A DNA stretch of 64,000 bases from Cricetomys ansorgei (Eukaryota; Chordata; Mammalia; Rodentia; Nesomyidae): contig JAMJFZ010000320.1 in the NCBI GenBank assembly GCA_026225945.1, positions 9,132,001-9,196,000 of the forward strand. Direction: 5' to 3'. Under the pieces are notes generated by a model. It ran no database searches and had not been told where the DNA came from. It worked only from the letters and a program-made list of their open reading frames with translations. Of this stretch, positions 1 to 13,447 are shown in pieces (positions within the stretch are counted from its first letter, which is position 1; every line of letters starts with the position of its first letter). The position numbers and the translations under genes were made by a program.

Positions 1-863
1 AGAACTTTTTGACTGAAACACTGGTCAGGATTCTGGGCAGAGGCTGAGATACAAAAATGAGCTTGGGCTCACTTCACAGGCTATCAGTAGCCTGAATTAT
101 TGTATTTACTTAGCCAGATAAGCACCTCTAGGCTTTGTTCTGAGGGTCAAATGCAATAACTGGTGACATAAATCTACCACTACATGTTAGTGGCTTCCCA
201 TACCAAAGAAGGACACAGACGACAGCTTCAGTTGTCATGAATCTCACAGATGAAAAGTCAGATCCTTAGGGAGCAAGGAACTCGCTCAGACTTGTGTGGT
301 TTGTGCCTAGGAAGACACATCTGAGCACAGAGAGATCTGTCAGCTTCCAGTCCTGATGCTCTGCCTTCTGTGCACAGTGTCAGTACAGATGTGTTTTCAG
401 CTGTGTGGGACAGGCACTCTTATCTGGGCTCCCTAGAGCTTTGGAGAGTCCCCAGACTGCTTGTCCTTCACACTCTGAAGAGAAAGGAAGTCATACCTTA
501 GGAAACTCTAACCCCCTGTACTCAGAATCTGTCTTCTCTGGGTCTCTTTTCTCAAGACTTGCCTGACCCCTTATTCCAAGGCGACAGCTTGTGAACTCTT
601 AATGGACCGGGGTCCTTCTTTCCCACAGTACACAGGCTGCAGTCAAGAGTCTTAAACGTGATGCCCTGAAGGAGGTGGGGGTTTGAATCCAGGTAGGGCT
701 GGGCAGCTGCCAACAATGAGTCCCATGCCTGTCACCTTTGGCCTTATAAAAGCAGTGCGAGCAATACTACCAAATATTTTTAAAATCCCTTTCTGTGTGT
801 CAAACAGTGTTGCATGTCTTCTTCGTGGGCTTATACACGGGCTTGTTCATCATTTTTAATTTG

Positions 864-873
864 TTGTGTGTGT

Positions 874-921
<48 letters not shown>

Positions 922-943
922 ACGCGTGGGTGTGTGCGCACGC
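864..943. repeat. (GT)n/(GC)n alternating purine-pyrimidine tract
   Basis: A GT run is interrupted by an uninterrupted GC block (about 876-890), resumes as GT, and ends in a CACGCG/GCGCAC stretch. Strict purine-pyrimidine alternation with CG steps is the classic sequence preference for left-handed Z-DNA. It abuts a B4-like SINE on the minus strand, whose tail is the likely source of the array. Confidence 0.9.
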
Positions 944-1190
944 AAATGCCACATCATAAATGTGGAGGTAGAGGACAACCGTTAGTGTTAGCTTCCTTCT
1001 CCTACTTTGAGACAGAGTCTCTTTATTTAACCTCTGTGTACAGGTCATCCTCCTGTCTCTGTCTCTCATTTTGCTGTAGAAGCATCAGGATTACAGGTGC
1101 ATGCTGTACACAGGTTCTGGGAATTTGAACTCAAGTCCTCATAGTTGCTAGGAAGGCGCTTTACCCCCTGAGCCATCTCCCCATGGCCAC
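944..1190 (-). mobile_element. B4-like SINE (tRNA-like head joined to B1-like part)
   Basis: Read on the minus strand, it begins with a tRNA-derived head (GGGGAGATGGCTCAG) and continues into a B1-like part with the ...TGTAATCC-type box, degenerate here. The other end is the GT array. This order fits the rodent B4 family, an ID/B1 composite. Divergence is substantial, so the insertion is old. Confidence 0.65.
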
Positions 1191-1194
1191 CGAG

Positions 1195-1310
1195 TTCATC
1201 TCAATCTCACCAACTCTCTGAGGAACATTCTTTCTTTTTTTATGCTCATTTTGCCAATGAGAAACCAAGAAACTGAGAGATTAAGAAATCTGCATAAATA
1301 CCAAAAGTTG
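1195..1310 (-). repeat. MIR SINE remnant
   Basis: The text matches the antisense MIR core and tail as I know it: a CATTTTGCCAATGAGAAAC block followed by an AAACTGAGAGATTAAG block. The degree of divergence is that of an ancient mammal-wide SINE. Confidence 0.55.
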
Positions 1311-2834
1311 TGAACTAGCTGAGAAATCTTCCAACCAAATACTATGTTTTGAATTCCCAAGCTTTTTTAATTTTTGCAGCCTGACTTTGTGTTCCAGCCT
1401 TTTCTGTATGATAATGGGGCTCAAAAGTCATTAGAGGCTCCTGTACTTTGGTGGATACCCTGTGACCTTAACGCTGCCCTAGGGTCTTCTGCAGTCTCTA
1501 AGACTCCGAACTCAAAGGCTTGGGGGACTTACCAGGCTGTTTTGTTCTTTATATCTTGGCGTCTTTGTAAGTATCTCAAGTTATTTATTTATGATTCGTT
1601 AATTAATTAACGTGTTTATTTTCTACTAAGAGGTCTGAACTAAGCCGTGTGAGCCCAACTAGTTTGTTTTTGCTTTGAGGGAACCAGTCCTCAGAGGGAG
1701 AATTGGCTGGCTTTGTCGCCCTCTGGTGTTCAGTTGAGTGATCACAGGCACGCACAGTTTCACGGGATACTTGTTGGAAGAGAGATGGATGCTAAGGATG
1801 GTACCTTGAGGACTGAAAAGGCAGTGACTGTACTCTCAGAAGATAAATGTGGTTGCCACGCTGACTGTGGTGGAAGCATCTTTTCATGTGTCTTCTGTCC
1901 ACACTTCTCAGAACACAAAACACACTAAGGACCACAGCAAAAAGTAGACACAACATGCATAGCTTGCAGGGGGAAACTGAGGCCCAGTATTGGGAAGGAT
2001 GTTGCTATCAGAGCTGGATGGAGAAGCAGGTCTTCACTAAAGCCTCTGGTACTGCCCCCTTCTTCCATCACCGCCGTCACCATTAACCTGTCGTCATGGC
2101 GAACCTGCATTGAACCCTCCGTGTGGTGACCATCGGGCTAAGATGTGTCACATCTGCTGTAGCATTCACGTGCATCTAATAGCAAAGAAAGATTATTTGA
2201 ACTCATTTTGTGGATCCGGAAGACAAAGCACAAATGTGTATATAATTGCGTGTACAACAAAGGAAGTGGCGTGCTTACTAGTTTCTTTGTTTTGTTTGTT
2301 TGTTTTTCTTTTTGGAAATTTTACTCATTGTATGATGAGGAACCCAACACAGAGTTGAACTGCCCCACCTTCTCTCCATACCTTCCACTTTTCTCTCCGT
2401 CTTTGTGTGTGTGTGTGTGTGTTTACAACCGAACAATAATACTACTAATTATGTGCCACAACTTTTCAGAAAAAAAGCATCTACATTAACTCATGTTGGC
2501 TCTTATTGTTTTTATAAAGGAATACACTATAGTAGTTCTCTCATTACCATCTTACAGAAGGAGTACTGAGGCAAAAGAGGACCGTTAAATGATCCTTTCT
2601 GATCCCTTAAGTGATAAGAGCAGAGACAGTAAGACAGGATGCAAACCCAGGCAGTCCAGCCCGACTGTTGAACTCTTTCCATTGCTAGACTGATTATCCT
2701 CAAAAAACCAGGAAACCAGTGAAACAGGCACGAACTCTGACTGTCCCAGATCCCATTGAGCTCTGGCAGAGTAGGACTGAGTCATTAGGGTCTTTAGGAA
2801 CAGGAGGCGTAGGTGTCATTTACGTAGCATCTTA

Positions 2835-3712
2835 TGACTAACAACATGGATAAGAGATAATCAGTGCGGGTGAGGGTGTGGGAAAAGAGAATCCTTGGAT
2901 CCTTCTGAATGGACGGTAAATTGGTTCAGTCTTACGCAAATCGGTATGTAATTGGTCCTCATATTAAAATAGAACCAGCTATACCATGTATGGGTATACA
3001 TTCAAAGAATGTGAAATCAGGATCTTGAAAACACACCAGCACTTCCTTGTTCACTGTGGCACAATTAGCAGTAGTCAAGAATGAAATGTCCATAGATACG
3101 TAACTAAATAACAGAAAATATAGGGTGTGTGTGTGTGTGTGTGTGTGTGTATAAATGGAATATTATTCAGCCATGGTAGGTCACCTTTCTATTTGCTGCA
3201 ATGTGTTTTTTTTTTTTTTTTCCCTTTTGTTAAGGAAAATAACTCACTGTAGGAAAACAAATGCTTCAGGACCTTACTCATTCGGGGAGCCTGAATTGTC
3301 AAAATCACAGAGGCAGAGAATGGTGATTGACAGATAATGGGGCGGGGGGGGGGGAGAAACAGGGAGATATTGGTCAAATGGTACAAAGTTTCAGTTATAA
3401 GGTGAGTAAGATCTGGAGATCTGACATGCAGCACATAATAATGATGATGGACAATGATACAGTGTATATTTGAAATTGATGAGACATCTTGTGTCCTCCA
3501 CACACACACGCACAAACATGCATACATGTACACATGTGTTCACATGTGCACACATGCACACGCAGGTGACTATATGAAGCAATGGTCAAGTGTATTAACT
3601 ATGGTAACCATTTCACAATGCATATGTGTATCAAATCATTATTGTTAACTATAAACGTATACGTTTTGTTTGTTAACTATGCCTCAACAAAGTTGGAGAA
3701 TTTTTAAAAGAA
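2835..3712 (+). mobile_element. Ancient L1 3' end (ORF2 end plus 3'UTR)
   Basis: The left part resembles the end of L1 ORF2: a GGTGAGGGTGTGGGAAAAGAG block, then an ACTGTGGCACAATTAGCAG block, then GGAATATTATTCAGCCATGG. The right part resembles the 3'UTR of old mammalian (L1MA-like) elements: GGAGATATTGGTCAAATGG, then GTTATAAGGTGAGTAAGATC, then GTGTATCAAATCATTATTG, ending near GCCTCAACAAAGTTGG. A (GT)14 run (about 3124-3151), a poly-T, a G run and a CA-rich tract interrupt it. It is highly diverged, with no intact frame. Confidence 0.75.
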
Positions 3713-5374
3713 ATTAATGAAGCATCCCATCCATGACTTCCATCTCCTTCTTCCATTTTCTTCTCTGGGAATTTCTGGCACTGATGTATATTTCTGTTTG
3801 TATTCTTATTTTGTGCTGCCCCTATAGAGTGTAAGCACTACAGGGTAGCCATCAGTGTGGTCACCTCTCATTCCCAGGACCTGGACGGTAGTGGGTGCTC
3901 AAGGCATGCTGGGGTGCCGGAGAGACTGAGTGTCCACAGGTTGGAAGGCAGTGCAACTGGAAAGTCTGGCTGTGTTTCTCCTGGCACCTGGTGTTGCCCG
4001 AACTGTGAATGATTCTCAGGCAAGAGATAAATGAGCAATGAGCAACAAGGGCTGCTTGGACTTGAGGAGATGGGTTGTTAATGGTGCTCCATGTAGAGTA
4101 GCAGGAAAGGTCTCATTGTCCAGACAAGGGCCATGCAGAGAGGCCCTTTGGTGGCAACTCCTAAAGAGACAGGCAAGGTCTCACAGACCTTTCCTCGACA
4201 CTTCTGAATCAGATGAGGAAGCAGACCAGAGCCATGCTGACAGTAGAGTTTCATCATGCCAGGAAAACACTGGGTTCAAGGAGAAAGGACAGTTTGGGGC
4301 AAAGCTTGAGAGACAGGGCTCAAAAACAGTTCTCATGTCTGTGGGGGTCCCTGCAAAGCTACAGCCAGCAAAGAAACGATCTGTGTGAGACAAGAAGAAA
4401 ACCCAGTTCAACACAACTTAGTGGGCGGTATTGGTTCAAACCTAGGCAGTTTATTTTTTAGGCAGTTAAGTATAGTAGAAGTTTGGAAAAAAAGGTTTCC
4501 TGGTAACAATGATCTCAATCCCATGTGTGCAATAAAACCTAAGATATATTAAGGGCCTGGGGTGGGGGGGCTCTGGTGTGGTCTCAGTCATGCAGATATC
4601 ATAGAGGTCATTAACCTATAAAGAACACTGTGATATCACCCCTAAGGATGGGCTCTATTGACTGAGAAACAGTGCTCAAGATAAAGGTCTAGGAGGGTCT
4701 GGGAGAAACATAATAGTCTGGGGGATTTGGGTGTGACCTGGCCCTACAGATAGCAGAGATAACTAGAGTATTGAAAACATCCATACATAGCCTTCTGGGT
4801 GGAAAACAGGTACACACATCCCTTCTGTTGAAGAGATAAACCTGCATGTTTAACATTCCCTGTTTCCCTAGTGTATATCTGTGAGGGCAAAGACCTTGTG
4901 CCATCTACACATGGAGGCAGGAAGAATGTGTCGCTGAATAGAGGCTCCAAGGTCTCAGGAGTCTGGAGCAAAAAGTTATATTTCTAGACTTTTCTCCTTC
5001 CTCCTCAGTTGCCATTTGTAAAATAGGAAAAAAAAAAAAAATAACATGACCTACCTCATGGTGCCATGGAGAGGGTGGACAGAGGCAGCTTAGGGAACGT
5101 GTTGAGGATGGTACCAGTCACACAAGCCGTTCTAGTACATAACCTAAGACTGCATCTGTTGTCACCACAGAAAGGGAGATGTGGACAAGTGAACTGTGCT
5201 TTAAAACCATGGAAACCCTAATGTGAGAAACTGAAGACACAGTCAGGCTCCAGAGCCAGTGCTCTCAATCAGGTGGCTCTGTCCCTGCCCTCGCACATGA
5301 CAGCATGGGCTGAGGTCAAGACCCAGATAGCAGCATGGAGGCAGCTGGCTGTGAGTCCTGACTGCACCATTGAC

Positions 5375-5475
5375 TAGCAGTTCATGCATGTGCGCATGTG
5401 TGCATATGTCTGTTCATGCGCATATATGTGTATGCATGCATGTGTCTGTGAGCATGTGCATGGGCGTATGTATAT
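5375..5475. repeat. Degenerate TG/CA/CG alternating tract
   Basis: About 100 bp of near-continuous alternation of purine and pyrimidine, built from GCATGTG, GCGCATG and TATGTGTATG units without a fixed period. It is a low-complexity tract, probably a decayed (TG)n array. Confidence 0.7.
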
Positions 5476-6926
5476 TGTCTGTTAAATTTGAACACGTGGG
5501 ACCCGTAGAACTCTGAAATTGAGTCATACTGTGTTATCCCAGATACCAGCCAGAAATAAAGGGCTGGTTTTGGGATACTTTTCTCAGCCCAGGCTGGGAA
5601 ACACTTGAAAACCTCTTCACCTGATCTTCAAACCCAGAGCACTTTACAGTTACATAACCTTTAAACACCACAGCACCTGTGTTAGAGGTATTAAAGAGCT
5701 CACAACAGAAAGACTATTTACAGCAGCACCTAGAGCTGCTCTGCATTGTTGATACGGAAAGCGGACAACTCGAGCAGCTTGCATCTACAAAGCACAGGCT
5801 CTGGTTTTATGTTATGAGCGCAGCAGCTAGTGGAAGTCCTTGTCTTAGTTTTGGGGAAATCCTTGCTGATTCTTGTCCTGAGCTTGCTTAGATCTCCAGA
5901 GGGCATTTCCTCAGGTTGACCACTAGGTGGCATGAGTGTTCTTTCCCATCCCAAGCAATCTGTAAGGCTGTTACAGGGAAAAGGCGGCAGAACCTTTTCC
6001 CTGTAATATCCTGGGCTGTACACACTGCCTCCTTCAGAGCTTCTCCACAGCAACCGCAGATTAAAGGACACACTCCACCCCAAATGATAAACCCAGTACC
6101 TAGCACATGGCAAGGTTCCCGGAAGCATTCGCTGTCCCTTCCTGTTGTTACCGTTTCCATTTTCATAGAGAAGGGTCTGAGCATGCTTCATCGGAAGCCA
6201 GGCTGAGGTTGCTTACAAATTTAGCACCGGGCCTTCAGCCTCCTTTCAGGGGTAACAGCCTTGTCCCACTGCATGGCCGCTCTCATTATCCTGGCACTGT
6301 TGTAATCCCTGTGCGATCTTAAACCGATTATTTTGATTTTCAGATTTTTTAAATACTAGGTTTTTCATTTGAATAATAAAGGCTGGAATACCTTCCTTCT
6401 TCGAGAAAGACGTCAGAAACAAAAACTAGGTTAGAGTAGAGGCTGTGAATGGTGGTCCCTATTGTTAAAGCCTTGTACGTTTATATGACGAGAGACCCGT
6501 GCAGCGCTCGGTATTACTTTGGAAAGCAAACCCCAAGCTACCTGACTCTGTCACTGTAACAGGGACTGTAGGGGTGCCCGGAGCACTCAGGAGGGAGTCA
6601 CATGGTAGGAAGTTGGGGTCTCAAGGCTCATCTTTCTTCATTTAATTTTAGTCTAATTTATATTTGGAGCTATACATAATATTTTGCTGCTAAGGGAATC
6701 ATTGGTGAAGCTACTGCAAAGGGTAGTCAGGGAATGAGTTTGAAACAACTCAGGAAAACCTTCAGGCTGGAGACTGAGAACTGGGGTATGGGTTTCAGTC
6801 AGAATTCCAAAAGGCTAATATACCGGAGCGCAGTCTCAGTTTAAATCTGGTGACCTTGTTGGGGTGTTTTAAAATCAGCCCTTCCCCCTCCAAAAAAAAA
6901 AAATAGAATTTAAGTTTCAGCTTTAA

Positions 6927-7151
<225 letters not shown>

Positions 7152-8807
7152 TGAGAATGAGTGTCTTTGAACCTTCTCCCCACTTTCCCTCCATCTTCTC
7201 TTCCTCTCCCCTCCTCTACATCTTCAGCTTGAAGCAATGTGTTTACTCATTTGGGCAAGAAAAGTTGACTGAGTTCTCACATATGCCAGGACCGGGAAAG
7301 CAAAGATGTACGAGACCCCACTGTGGTTAGTACAGCGGTCATCACTGTTGGTGAATGTGAACCAGTGGCCAGAAAATGCTATTTCTATACAATTACGTGC
7401 ATTTCTGTTCCTGCCTTCCTATGTTTTGTGAACACTTAAATTGAGCACAGCTAGGAGACCGTGAGAGGAGTGACATCAGACCTTCAGAGAGCTGAGTAGA
7501 AGGCACTAGTCAGATAAGGAAAGAAGAGACATTTGGATGAGAAGATTACATCTGCTATGAAGAGCTCTGCCAGTGATGGAGACTGGTGGGGGGGTGTGTG
7601 CCTGAGGTATGACAGCAAGAGAGCAAGGTAAGGCACAGGTTGGGTCAGATTTTCAACAGTCTTATACACCAGAATGGTGAATTTCACTGTACCCTGCCTT
7701 GTGTGTGGGCAGAGGACATGTTTTTAATGGGTTCTCACTAGAAGAATGTGTGAGTGTGTGTGTGTGGGGGTCTTCTCATTTCTCCTTCTTCTTCTCTAGG
7801 TCTAATGGTCCTTGGGTGAACAGCCCAGATCAAAGCTCAAGGTGGTTGGACAGCATCCCTGGGTAGATAGTGTGTCATTATGACCTTACGTTCTCCACTC
7901 TCGGTCAGGCAGTGGACTCTCTGGTTTTTAGTAATCAGGAAGCTGTTTTAGTGTTAATACAACACTAGCACCTAGATGGTTCTAAAGTATGTCTGGATCC
8001 TATCCTATCCAGAGTCTGCTGTCTCCTCACACCCTTGTGAGGTCTAACAGCTAACAAGAGGCTTGCTCTTCCCAGAGGCTGTTTTCTTTAAACAGATAGA
8101 GTCTTCCATCTCCCAGACAGGCCCAATGATTGTAGGTACCTTCTGCTATATCCTCTGCCAATCTAACCTTGGCTCCTTGGACGTTTACACCAGTGTTCAG
8201 GGTAGTTGAAAACACAGACCTGGTTGTGGCAGAAATCCAATCTCCTGTACACCAACAAATGGGGAGCTGCAGGCTAGCCCTTTAAAACACGAGCCACTGT
8301 TGCCTGCTCCAACTCAAGCAGTAAACCTTTGTGGGCAGATTTGAAATGCACGAGAAAGACCATGGAGACACCAGCAACGTTTATTATCCAGAGTACTTGC
8401 TTTCTCTTGTCCTTTAATTAAAACAAAACCAAATGAACCGGAGAAAGTATTTTTATGAACAGAAACAAGGTTAATTCATTCCACCTTCTATATGTCAAAG
8501 CAGAAAAGATACTATTTTCACACTTTTCTAAAATAATATTGATGTCTGGGGTGCACTCTACATGCACCCTACATGCACATGATACATATATGTCAACTCA
8601 GTCCTGCCACTCACCAGGCAGTGCCAAACACATGCCCATCGTTACTGTTACACTGAAGATCTCTGCTGACATCTTCCTATGGACTTGTAATGGCTCTCCG
8701 GAATCTTAGCTGTGACGTTAGAATAAATTACTCTAAGCTAAGGACATTGTATTTAAGCATCCAACTTAAGTCTTCAATTCTGTTTCACAGACACAGACAA
8801 GGTGAGC

Positions 8808-8950
8808 ACTCATGAGCCTCAGGCAGGAGGCTTGTGAATGTTAAGATAGCCTGAGCTATGGAGTGAGACTCTTAGTCTCTAAGACTAAACCAAACCAGAT
8901 TGGATCGGATCAGAACTAGATCAAACCAAATGAAATCAAACCAAACTGAA
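8808..8950 (+). repeat. B1 right-end remnant with pentamer-like A-rich tail
   Basis: A decayed B1 piece (AGGCAGGAGGCTTGTG..., then GCCTGAGCTATGGAGTGAGAC) is followed by about 65 bp built from degenerate 5-base units such as AAACC, GGATC and AAATC. The tail most likely grew from the A-rich end of the SINE. Confidence 0.55.
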
Positions 8951-10600
8951 AATGAATCGACCAACTCTGGAGAGATGGATTCTCTGTTTTCTTCCTGTTT
9001 CTTACTCAACCCATTTCATGGAGCCTAGAGGTGGCAAAGGCCATGCTGGTGACACTGTGATGTTCCTTCTAACAAGCCCATGCCTGTCAGCTGTGGGCCC
9101 TGCAAGCAAAGGCATCTTTGGAGATTTCTTTCCTTGGGGAAAGCAAGCTATCCGATCTGACTCAACCAGCAGGGTGAACACATCAGGACTTTTCTTGTCT
9201 CTCCAGCCCCCACTGTCCTGCTGTGACCTTCTGTTCTTCCCATTGGCCTCAATCCTAATCATTTGGGTGGGTGGGAGAGGCTGGCCCAGAGAGAGAGGGA
9301 CATGTCCTTCACTTCAGTCCCATGCCCCCACAGAAGCCAAAGCTGGCCTTAAAACTCTCTGGAATGCATTTCTTTTGGCCAACCCAGGCCACAACTTTGG
9401 CTCCCTAGCCTCTCAGTGTCATGAATTTTATCATAAAAACACAACTTATCAGGTACACAGTCCCCTGTAGAGGATGTGCCAAGCTCTTTCTGTTCCTTTG
9501 GTCCTTCATCAGACACTGGGAACAGGGGCCAAGCACAGAACAAAACCTTGGGTGTTTCCCTGAAGCTGCTAGGCTCCACAGGCCTGGTCTCAAGGTGTGA
9601 ACTGCAAGCAGACACCAGCCTCGCAGCGAAGGGGCTGTTCTTCCCAAGGACTACTCTGTTCTTCTCCGCAGCTGCGTGACCCCTTCCTCCCCCGACCCTC
9701 TGCTCTTGGCAGGATGCATTTGTGTTTGACCTAGTACTTCAGAGCCTCCCAAGCAGCCACTTTGTGAAATGAGGGAAAGGAAAGATTGTTCTAGAAATCC
9801 AGAGTAAAGGCACTTTGCCTTCAGCTTCAGCTAAGTGAGGAAATGGAACAGGAAGGCTCTCCCCCATTCTTTTTCCCCTTGCTTCCTCCCCTTCTTCCTT
9901 TCCATAAGTATCCATTATACTGATGGTATTACTAGTTAACCTTCCTTGATTGTGGTCTGTGTACTAGGCACTATGCTAAATGCTTGCCATGTGGTTAATT
10001 TTAGTGTCGGTCAGCACCCTGGGTGGGTCAGACTTTTAATTTTCAGTAAGGACCTTCAGGAAGTTGTTCCATACAGGTAAGGAAAGGGAGCTGACCTGAT
10101 AGCGAAGATGTCGTCTGTGCCCACCAACCCCTCTAGCTGCAGAGAAGAAGAGGCATCATCTTTTCTCAGAGCGATGCCAGGGAAACCTGAGATAGGGACT
10201 ACAAGCTTTGCAGGCAGAGCCTGGACAGATACGTCTGCTTTCTATTCCCCAAACCAGTTGTGATGTGCCCTCTACCTGAGTTGCTCTTTGCAACGTCCCT
10301 GTTCATTTCCCCTGGCAAACCTCTGCTTGTCATTTAAGGCTGCACTCTTCTTTCTTGCTCCTGAGATCCATTTTTGTATCTCTCCCCCAGACTTCGGCAG
10401 CACATAGGGAGGGCTGGCTGTGTGCGTGGGGCTTTACTGAAGAGTATGAGAGTTCTACTTTCCGTGTTCCAAGGGACCTCACACTGTTTTCTGTAATGGC
10501 TACACCATTTTATTTTCCAACTAAGATAACTCAAGAGGTCCATTTTCTTGATACATTTTTCAACACCTATTATCTTTTATTTTAATAATTAATTTATAAA

Positions 10601-10744
10601 CTGGGTTTGGGGGGGCACAGGACTTTAATCTCAGCACTCAGGATGCAGAGGCAGGCAGATTTCCGTGAATTTGATGCCAGCCTGGTCTACATAGCAAGTT
10701 CTAGGACAGCCAGGGCTATGTAGAGAGACCCTATCTTAAAAAAA
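10601..10744 (+). mobile_element. B1 SINE
   Basis: Shows the B1 order: a degraded left end, TTTAATCTCAGCACTCAGG, GCAGAGGCAGGCAGATTTC, a CCAGCCTGGTCTACATAGCA block, GGACAGCCAGGGCTATGTAG, and a short A-rich tail. Confidence 0.9.
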
Positions 10745-10762
10745 TGAAATTATTAGAAAGGT

Positions 10763-10930
10763 AGAATGTGTGTGTGTGAATGCATGATGTGTGTGTACGG
10801 GTGCACGTGTGCCCTTGCACTCCTGAGAAGGCTAGAGAACAGCTTGAGGGGTATGTTCTGTTCTACCAAACTCCCAGCTCGTTAGGCTTGAGGAGCAGGA
10901 CCTTATTCTGTGGAACCATCTGGCAGGCCC
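10763..10930 (-). mobile_element. Diverged tRNA-type SINE (B2/B3/B4 group)
   Basis: A TG/TGTG-rich start is followed by GAGAAGGCTAGAGAACAGCTTG and ends CTGTGGAACCATCTGGCAGGC. This order matches the reverse complement of a common rodent tRNA-derived SINE that ends in GAGCCATCT-type sequence. It is heavily mutated, so the subfamily is uncertain. Confidence 0.5.
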
Positions 10931-11089
10931 TGTAAGTCCCTCTAACAGGCCCAAGGGTGTGTGAAGGGACTCAGGGTCCCATTCCAGAGCGTGCCGAGCT
11001 TTCACATTTCTGCCTTTCTGCACACAGACCTGCCATTCTTTGAGTGCCTGCTCCGCGCTCACATGTTTACATGATGTTCTGTCCATGTG

Positions 11090-11225
11090 ACCTAACCCTG
11101 TCCACTCCGTGAAGCAGGTGGGGTCAACCATCTCAATTTCCTTACGAGGGAACTGAAGCTTGGAGGGATAAACTGACCAGCATGGGCCATGCTCCTAGTG
11201 AGCGCAGCATGGCAATTTAGAAACC
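11090..11225 (-). repeat. MIR SINE remnant
   Basis: Antisense MIR-like order: ATCTCAATTTCCTTACGAGG, then GAACTGAAGCTTGGAGGGAT, then a CTAGTGAGCGCAGC-type block, all typical of a decayed MIR. Confidence 0.5.
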
Positions 11226-11500
11226 ACGATCGCCTTGCTGTCCTGAAGATGGCATTTCTGAACTCCAGCCAGAGCTGCAACTTGAGGAAATGGTGAACTA
11301 GATACGACAGTCTAAAAGAATCCTCCGAAGGTTTAATAGAAATAGCCCTGAGTAGGAAATCTCAGATATTAAGAAGAAGGTTTGCATATAGACTTTGGTG
11401 GTGTCAGAATTTATCTTACAGACTTTCTCTCCTCCTTCTGACCCCTTCCCCTTCACCATTTCTTCACTGACAATATGTTTTCCTGTCAAAACATACTTGG

Positions 11501-11617
11501 TTACATGCAGGGCAGCCCAAATTGCTGCTATTAGCTTAATTGAGACAGGGTGATTATAAATAAATTACATGCAGTGCTAGTGAAATTGCTGCCATTAGTC
11601 TAAATTAAGACAGGGAG
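11501..11617. repeat. 64-bp tandem duplication (two units)
   Basis: TTACATGCAG occurs at 11501 and again at 11565. Each copy is followed by an AATTGCTGC[TC]ATTAG block and a GAGACAGGG/AAGACAGGG block. The period is 64 bp and the second unit is partial. By eye the two units are clearly related but differ at many positions. Confidence 0.75.
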
Positions 11618-12833
11618 GAGATCAGTCACCACCAACTACAGCTTCATCCAGAATGCATTGCATGAGGATGGCTGCAGAGACTGTGTGGTCACCTGGCAAC
11701 CTAAAAGATGCAAAGCCAAGTGTCTGGAAGGCTAGTCTTCAAGGACTAACCAGAGATCTAACCAGAGAAACCCACTGAGCCAAAGTCCCTGAGATCTGAA
11801 TGGTGGGAACCTCTTTGCAGGCTGAAAATGAATGTTTTAGAGATGCAGGAATGGAAAGGAACACGGTAAGGAAACTCCCCAAATGGTGAATCTCCGTAAC
11901 GCACTGCACATGCCTGTTCATGTATTGTATCTCTTGCCACTACCCTCAAGTGATTTGAGATGGAGTTAGAATAGTATTTTGCTTCCTCCCAACTAACAAA
12001 ACTCTCCACATACTCACAGCAGAATACTTCAAAACTGTACATTGCATGGCTGGCTCTCCACTGTCCCCATCACCTCCAAGGAGCACTGGTTAAAGTTAGG
12101 TGTCTTCCACCAGCATTTCACTTACACATTACCCTCAACAATGTGACTGTCTACTAGATATGTAATTTTGCATCGAGCTTGTATTCTCACAGGTGGGAAA
12201 TTCCTAAAGCACCCGGACGTGGGCACATGAATGACGAATGACGGTTGAGTGGGGCAGAGAAGTAGATGTGGGCATCCCTTTCCTGGAGGCAGTGTGAAGT
12301 GGAAATCCTTCCATTTAATGAGTCTCCTACCATGTCCTCACTTTCCTGCTTCAGCTCCCAAGTCTCAACTTGCCAGTATGTGTAGACTTGGAAAACCTTA
12401 ATAAAAATGCTGTATTATATTTTCATTTTTTTTTTAACTCTTCAAGACCCTCCAACAAATAGCTTAATGGGGCTTCACTGTCTACCCTTATGATATCAAA
12501 ACAGAGCTAGACATTCTTCAGAGTGCCTAATGATGTGAAAACCTTTCTTTTACGTTGAGGGGCTAGATAGCAACACAAAGTTCCATCTGTTGAGACTGGC
12601 TAGTCAAGACGATGATTGTTAAATTTAAGTTGATATTTTGAATTCAACTATGAATATATGGATAAATAAATGTTTTTGTTTGTTTAGTCTAGTAGAGATA
12701 TTCCCCCACGGCATGCTGGTGATACTTAGAAATTAAATCAAAAGGTCCAGTTTTCTTCCTAGAAAGGCACTCATATTTCCTCAATATAAATGAACCCTAT
12801 GTTGAATTGCAAGTTCTTAGGTTTCTGAATCCT

Positions 12834-12938
12834 AATATGGTGGTATACACCTAAAACCCCAATACACAGGACCCTGGGCCAGCCTGAGCTACAGAGTGAG
12901 ACACTATCTCAGAAACAGACAGCAAACAAACAAAACCT
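12834..12938 (+). mobile_element. B1 SINE, truncated
   Basis: Starts with ATATGGTGGTATACACC, continues with GGGCCAGCCTGAGCTACAGA and GTGAGACACTATCTCAGAAA, and ends in a CAAA-type tail. The central part is deleted. Confidence 0.75.
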
Positions 12939-12992
12939 CCCAAGTTCCCTATTTTTTAGTTGTATTCCCTAAGTTTTATTTTACTTTTATTT

Positions 12993-13216
12993 ATGCACAG
13001 GTGTGTGTGTGTGTGTGTATGTGTGTGTGCGTGTGTGTGTGTGTTCATGTAAGAGTGTATGGCACATATGTATGTGTATGAGTGCTCATGAGCCCAAAAG
13101 AAGGTATGGTATCCCCTGGAGTTAGTTACAGGTGGTTGTGAGTGCAGGACACCAAAGCTGAGACCTTTGGAGGAATAGCAAGAACTCTTAACTGCTGAGC
13201 TATCTCTCCAGTCCCC
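12993..13216 (-). mobile_element. B2/B3 SINE with (GT)n tail
   Basis: On the minus strand it starts GGACTGGAGAGATAGCTCAG, the tRNA-derived head shared by B2/B3 elements, continues through TTAAGAGTTCTTGC, and ends in a GT/CA array now at 13001-13045. Confidence 0.8.
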
Positions 13217-13447
13217 CTATTTGTAATTAATGATTTAAATACAGCTAGTGTTTTAGGGGAAACAACAGCTTGTACTTTGTAACAATCATGTCATAGAATC
13301 TTTAAATTAAGTAATATTTCCTACAATTGGGATTTGGGTCTGGAATAAACTATCTGGTAAGTTTACCTTATTAGTGTGAAGCATTTGGGATTTTTTTATT
13401 TCTCAAAATCCATCCTGGTAAACAAACTAGAAACCTCCCTACCCCCA

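Noticed and set aside
8952..9470. 172-codon open frame in intron 4
   Set aside because: No recognised domain, lies within a Pah intron next to a B1 tail, and has competing open frames on the other strand. Chance openness in GC-richer DNA is likelier.
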